Shown one piece after another: positions 30,088 to 32,896 of a stretch of DNA of 32,896 bases. This DNA is from Streptomyces bicolor. GTDB taxonomy: Bacteria; Actinomycetota; Actinomycetes; Streptomycetales; Streptomycetaceae. Under the pieces are notes generated by a model. It worked only from the letters and a program-made list of their open reading frames with translations. It had not been told where the DNA came from and searched no databases. Positions within the stretch are counted from its first letter, which is position 1. Each line of letters opens with the position of its first letter. The stretch lies in assembly GCF_000719285.1 (NCBI RefSeq), contig NZ_JOFS01000055.1, forward strand, positions 1 through 32,896, written 5' to 3'. The translations under genes and the position numbers were made by a program.

Positions 30088-30565
30088 CCCCGCCGTCCGC
30101 GTCGACACCACCAGCCAGGTACCGCCGTACGAGCAGATCCGTGCCCAGCTGGCCGCGCTGATCCGCACCGGCCGGCTGGCCGAGGGCGAGCGGCTGCCGA
30201 CCGTACGCCAGCTCGCCGCCGACCTCATTCTGGCGCCTGGCACCGTGGCGCGTGCCTACCGCGAGCTGGAGCGAGCGGAGCTGATCCGCACCCGTCGTGG
30301 CGCGGGCACCCGGGTCGCGGCGCTCCCGCCCGAGCCGCACGCGCACGATCGGGACCAACTCACCATTCTGGCCCGGGACTTCACCTCGGCCGCCCGAGCA
30401 CTCGGCGCCGGCACCGAGGACATCCTGACCGCCGTCCGTGACGCCCTGGACCCGGGGCCCACCTCCTCTTCGGCCACCGCCGACAGCCCAGCGCGTGGCT
30501 CCAGGACGGCCGAGTCGTCGGCGCAGGTCACCGGCGTGAGAAACAGGCGTGAGCGGCCGGCGTAA
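30080..30565 (+). CDS. GntR-family regulator, YtrA subfamily
   Basis: 161 residues from ATG 30080. The N-terminal winged helix-turn-helix is textbook GntR: VPPYEQIRAQLAALIRTGRL, AEGERLPTVRQLAADLILAP, GTVARAYRELERAELIRTRR, GAGTRV (about 13-78). The effector part is short (about 50 residues, DQLTILARDFTSAARALGAG TEDILTAVRDAL), as in the YtrA subfamily, where it mainly serves dimerisation. A disordered Ser/Arg tail follows. YtrA-type genes usually sit in operons with membrane or ABC-transporter genes and repress them. The twin operators at 29211-29275 fit autoregulation. Confidence 0.9.
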   Translation: MNDPAVRVDTTSQVPPYEQIRAQLAALIRTGRLAEGERLPTVRQLAADLILAPGTVARAYRELERAELIRTRRGAGTRVAALPPEPHAHDRDQLTILARDFTSAARALGAGTEDILTAVRDALDPGPTSSSATADSPARGSRTAESSAQVTGVRNRRERPA

Positions 30566-31072
30566 GTAGCACGTGGCTGACGACCCAGGCGTGGTCGGTT
30601 CGAAAACGGCAGGGCCGGACCGGATCAACTGAGACGGCGTTCGGCGTCCACCTGCCCAGGACTGCGTCACCCGAGATTGCCGGCCCTCCACGTCTCAACC
30701 GAACTGGTCGCCGCAGGGCAGGGGTCCGACTCGAAGCCAGATCATTTAAGACGGGACATACGTGACCGCTGTCCCTTACTCCCGCTCGTAGGGCGGGACT
30801 TACACCACGTCACTTCGCGGTCCTCGGTCGGGCCGATCGATGCTCGAGGCCACAGGTGGTGTCTCCCCGTGGCCTCACATGTGGCCGGCGGACCGGGCGC
30901 CCGGGGCGGGGGGCGCGTGCGCTCCGGGATCCAAGGGAACCCACGACAGCCAATGCTGCGGCAGGCGGCTGCTGAGCCTGGTCCGCATCGAGCGAGGCCC
31001 TCGAGCTTGTTGTTTGTGGATGGGCGGGGCGCTGTCAAGAGGTGAGAGATTGATGGGCGGCATCGCTGTCCT
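30566..31072. other. Noncoding stretch with several hairpins
   Basis: No gene seen. It contains GGGAC (30753-30757), GTCCC (30771-30775) and GGGAC (30795-30799), so two mutually exclusive hairpins can form. A perfect 8-bp stem follows, GAGGCCAC/GTGGCCTC (30846-30853 with 30869-30876). The region lies upstream of the broken helicase gene and may be a remnant of a replication or transposon end, or an RNA leader. Confidence 0.5.
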
Positions 31073-31868
31073 CGGGTTTTGAATGGACTGCTCGGTGGCG
31101 GTCTGCGCCCCGGACGGCTCACCGCGATCGCTTCGCGCACCGGCATGGGCAAGTCCATGCTGCATGGTCCGGACGATGGCTGCGGAAACCGGCGTCCTGA
31201 CCGAGAGGATCCGGAGCCAGACGCTCGACGAGGGTGAGTGGGAGCTCCTGCACGCGGCGGCGGCCGACACCGACAGCAAGGCGCTGTTGAGCTACGGCGG
31301 AGACGGCACAACCCCGAACGTCGCGGAGATTGAACGCGAGTGTGCGAGGACGGTGCGTCGGCACGGCCGTCTCGACCTCTTGGTCGTCGATTACCTCGGC
31401 CTGATGCACGGCACCTTGGGACAGCGAGGCTCAGCTGCGGACCGGCAGACGGAGGTCGCCCATGATGTTTCCGATCTCCAGGGCCTGGCCGATGGTCTTC
31501 AGACCAGCGGTTGTGATCGTCGAGCAGTTGACCCGGGCGTGCGAACTGCGTGAAGACCACCGGCCGCGGCTGAGCGACCTGTGTCACGGCGAGGCCCTGC
31601 TCAGCCGGGTGGAGACGGCCATCCTGCTGTACCGGCAGTGCTACTACGACCCGCAGCACCGTGTCGGCCGCTACGACGAGCGCACACCGGATCCCGAGCT
31701 GTATCCCGCCGACCTGTTCCCACGCCACGGGCTGCCCGAGCCGGCGGTCCAGCACGCCGAGCTGCACGTGCCGCACAACTGGCACACGGTCGGACCGGGA
31801 CCGTAGACGTCGGTGTGGAGCTCGCCCGAGCCCGGTTCTTCGACCTGGCCTCGGCTGCCGCCAGCTGA
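31073..31868 (+). pseudogene. DnaB-like replicative helicase C-terminal domain, multiply frameshifted
   Basis: The helicase core can be read by changing frame. Frame of 31082: GLLGGGLRPGRLTAIASRTG MGKSML (Walker A, GMGKS). Frame of 31083: RIRSQTLDEGEWELLHAAAA, then RRHGRLDLLVVDYLGLMHG (Walker B, VVDYLGLM). Frame of 31462: VVIVEQLTRACELREDHRPR, then LSDLCHGEALLSRVETAILL YRQCYYDP (sensor region SQLNRA...RPMLSDL...IEQDAD). Back in the 31083 frame: GTVDVGVELARARFFDLA (closing strand). Most DnaB motifs survive in order but at least three frameshifts separate them, and the N-terminal domain was not found. Plasmid- or phage-type primary helicase of Streptomyces is the likely ancestor. Confidence 0.8.
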
Positions 31869-32081
31869 CCTTCGGTAGCGGGTCGGTGACCTTGACGAAC
31901 CAGGCGCCTCGCCCGGAACGCGGCACCCCCCAGCTGGCCGAGGAAACCGGCGCCTACCGACGCCTACCGACGCCTGACGGCGCTGCTGCTCGTCACAGGG
32001 CCACACAGCGGTGAGCGGCAGTCGCGAACGCGCCATCTGACGCTCTATCCCAGCCTGGGGAGGGGTCCCGATCGCCGCCTC

Positions 32082-32093
32082 TATTATCCGCCC
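32082..32093 (+). promoter_or_regulatory. -10 box TATTAT, 6 nt before the start
   Basis: TATTAT (32082-32087) followed by 6 nt and ATG 32094. No ribosome site is seen, so a leaderless mRNA is likely. No good -35 is apparent. Confidence 0.5.
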
Positions 32094-32672
32094 ATGCGAT
32101 GGTTCCGCAGGAGAGGTAAGAAGAGTCAACTATCCGGCGAGTCGCGGGAGATAGCAGCTCTGGAGGAGGGATCGGAACCCGAAACAAAGATGGAAGTGGA
32201 GCCCGAACCTGAGCCAGCCCCGAAGCAAGGGTCGGGGCGCGGCGGAGCACCGAGACCTAGGTACAAGCGGAGGAACCACAGGGTTGACTCGACGGCCACA
32301 AAACAGCGAGAACCGCAGCCGGACGCCGCCCCACGAGGATTTTCGTCGGGCAAGGTGAGAACGAAGAAGTCCCACCGCATCGAACCGCGTCCGAGATGTG
32401 TGAGTTGCCGACGATACATCGATCCTGAGGACTTGCGTCCCGACCCGATGGGGGAGCGGGGCTTGTGGGACATCGCCGCGAACCTCGGTCTGACCCGGGA
32501 GGATCTGGCTGGGCCGATAGCCGATGTCAGCGCCCAGCTCTATGCGCGGCGGTGTGATCGCTGCAATTCCTGGATGTGCCATGTGTGCGTAGACAAGGTC
32601 ACCGGGCACGGTCGTCGGCCGGCCAGGCACCAAAGCTGCGGAGGCATCTTCCGGCCGAAGCAGGTCGGTTGA
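32094..32672 (+). CDS. Hypothetical protein with Cys-rich (probable zinc) C-terminal domain
   Basis: 192 residues. The N-terminal half is disordered and highly charged: basic (RWFRRRGKK), then acidic (EEGSEPETKMEVEPEPEPAP), then basic again (PRYKRRNHR). The C-terminal half has a knuckle CVSC (Cys102, Cys105), a helix GLTREDLAGPIADVSAQLYA, and CDRCNSWMCHVC (Cys154, 157, 162, 165), with Cys182 and His172/His179 behind it. This arrangement (CxxC...CxxC-x4-CxxC...H...H-x2-C) should bind two zinc ions. The fold is not one I can name; it recalls zinc-ribbon proteins that bind nucleic acid. Codon use is less GC-biased than in typical Streptomyces genes, hinting at foreign origin, and it lies beside a dead helicase. 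Confidence 0.7.
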   Translation: MRWFRRRGKKSQLSGESREIAALEEGSEPETKMEVEPEPEPAPKQGSGRGGAPRPRYKRRNHRVDSTATKQREPQPDAAPRGFSSGKVRTKKSHRIEPRPRCVSCRRYIDPEDLRPDPMGERGLWDIAANLGLTREDLAGPIADVSAQLYARRCDRCNSWMCHVCVDKVTGHGRRPARHQSCGGIFRPKQVG

Positions 32673-32896
32673 CGGAACCGGGCTTTGCCCTCCGGCTGGA
32701 GCAAATTGGCCCAGCACGGCCACGCAGGCCCCACGCCGTAACTGCGAGCATCCACGAACTGCCCAACGAGTGATCAAGGGATCAGAAACACGCACTTAGA
32801 GGGCGTTTACATCGCAATTACATGCATTTCGCCTGGTATGCGGATCGGCTTCGGGAGTGCTGGTGATGCTTGAGGGGCTGACGATGCAGAAGAGGC
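32673..32896. other. Terminal stretch, possible start of another gene
   Basis: No complete gene. An ATG at 32866 opens a frame (MLEGLTMQKR) that runs off the window. The upstream sequence is AT-richer (about 32800-32835), as in a promoter, but no clear -10/-35 pair or ribosome site was found. Confidence 0.3.

Noticed and set aside
31945..31976. Short tandem CGCCTACCGA-type repeat
   Set aside because: Only two full copies and one partial copy, with no structure around them; taken as chance in GC-rich DNA.
1..32896. CRISPR arrays, tRNA or rRNA genes
   Set aside because: No regularly spaced repeats with unique spacers, no tRNA T-loop consensus at a plausible gene and no rRNA sequence were recognised by eye.

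Overview
The window reads as high-GC actinomycete DNA, most likely from a Streptomyces chromosome and probably one of its accessory arms. Coding stretches have strong G/C third positions, GTG starts and purine-rich ribosome sites are common, and the families seen are typical of Streptomyces (SpoIIE-type phosphatases, YtrA-type GntR regulators, small His-rich membrane proteins, mycothiol-type alcohol dehydrogenase). No rRNA, tRNA or CRISPR array was recognised. Names rest on motif recognition by eye, not on database searches.

Layout. 1-420 is an internally deleted IS200/IS605 element with its right-end hairpin. 417-7381 is mostly intact: a sugar-acid dehydratase (IlvD/Edd family), a methyltransferase, a membrane protein divergent from an Lrp/AsnC regulator, an alpha/beta hydrolase and a HEAT-repeat protein. 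7382-11200 is a wreck zone: a FUSC N-terminus abutting a SpoIIE-phosphatase remnant, a transposase remnant, a twice-frameshifted NAD(P)H-dependent FMN reductase and a decapitated pirin. Between these lie an intact acidic protein and a small secreted tandem-repeat protein with a very strong terminator. 11407-12642 encodes an intact PAS-SpoIIE phosphatase. 12842-13020 is a decayed copy of a sequence found again at 28825-29089.

13111-17947 holds a truncated secreted protein, two small His/Cys-bearing membrane proteins, a cysteine-synthase-like PLP enzyme translationally coupled to an MFS transporter, and then a truncated DUF1015 gene. This is the best candidate for a small amino-acid-derived metabolite pathway. 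18008-19110 is an epoxide-hydrolase-like gene facing the stub of a TetR-type regulator across an elaborate palindrome. 19375-20343 is a membrane protein. 20778-23677 joins a fragment of an F420-dependent NADP reductase family gene to a GH78 alpha-L-rhamnosidase that has lost its N-terminus.

24150-28147 contains an alcohol dehydrogenase remnant, an intact DUF3291 protein, a lipoprotein remnant, a dienelactone hydrolase and long stretches without genes. 28148-30565 carries an intact lipoprotein, a truncated alpha-beta barrel protein, and a membrane protein/GntR operon preceded by twin operators. 30566-32896 has a hairpin-rich noncoding stretch, a DnaB-like helicase broken over at least three frames, and an intact acidic/basic protein with a Cys-rich C-terminus.

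The general picture is an accessory region where intact genes sit among more than a dozen truncated or frameshifted ones, several joined at abrupt illegitimate junctions. Four start codons (14012, 19039, 19375, 32094) lie exactly 6 nt after a TANNNT-type -10 box, which suggests leaderless transcription.
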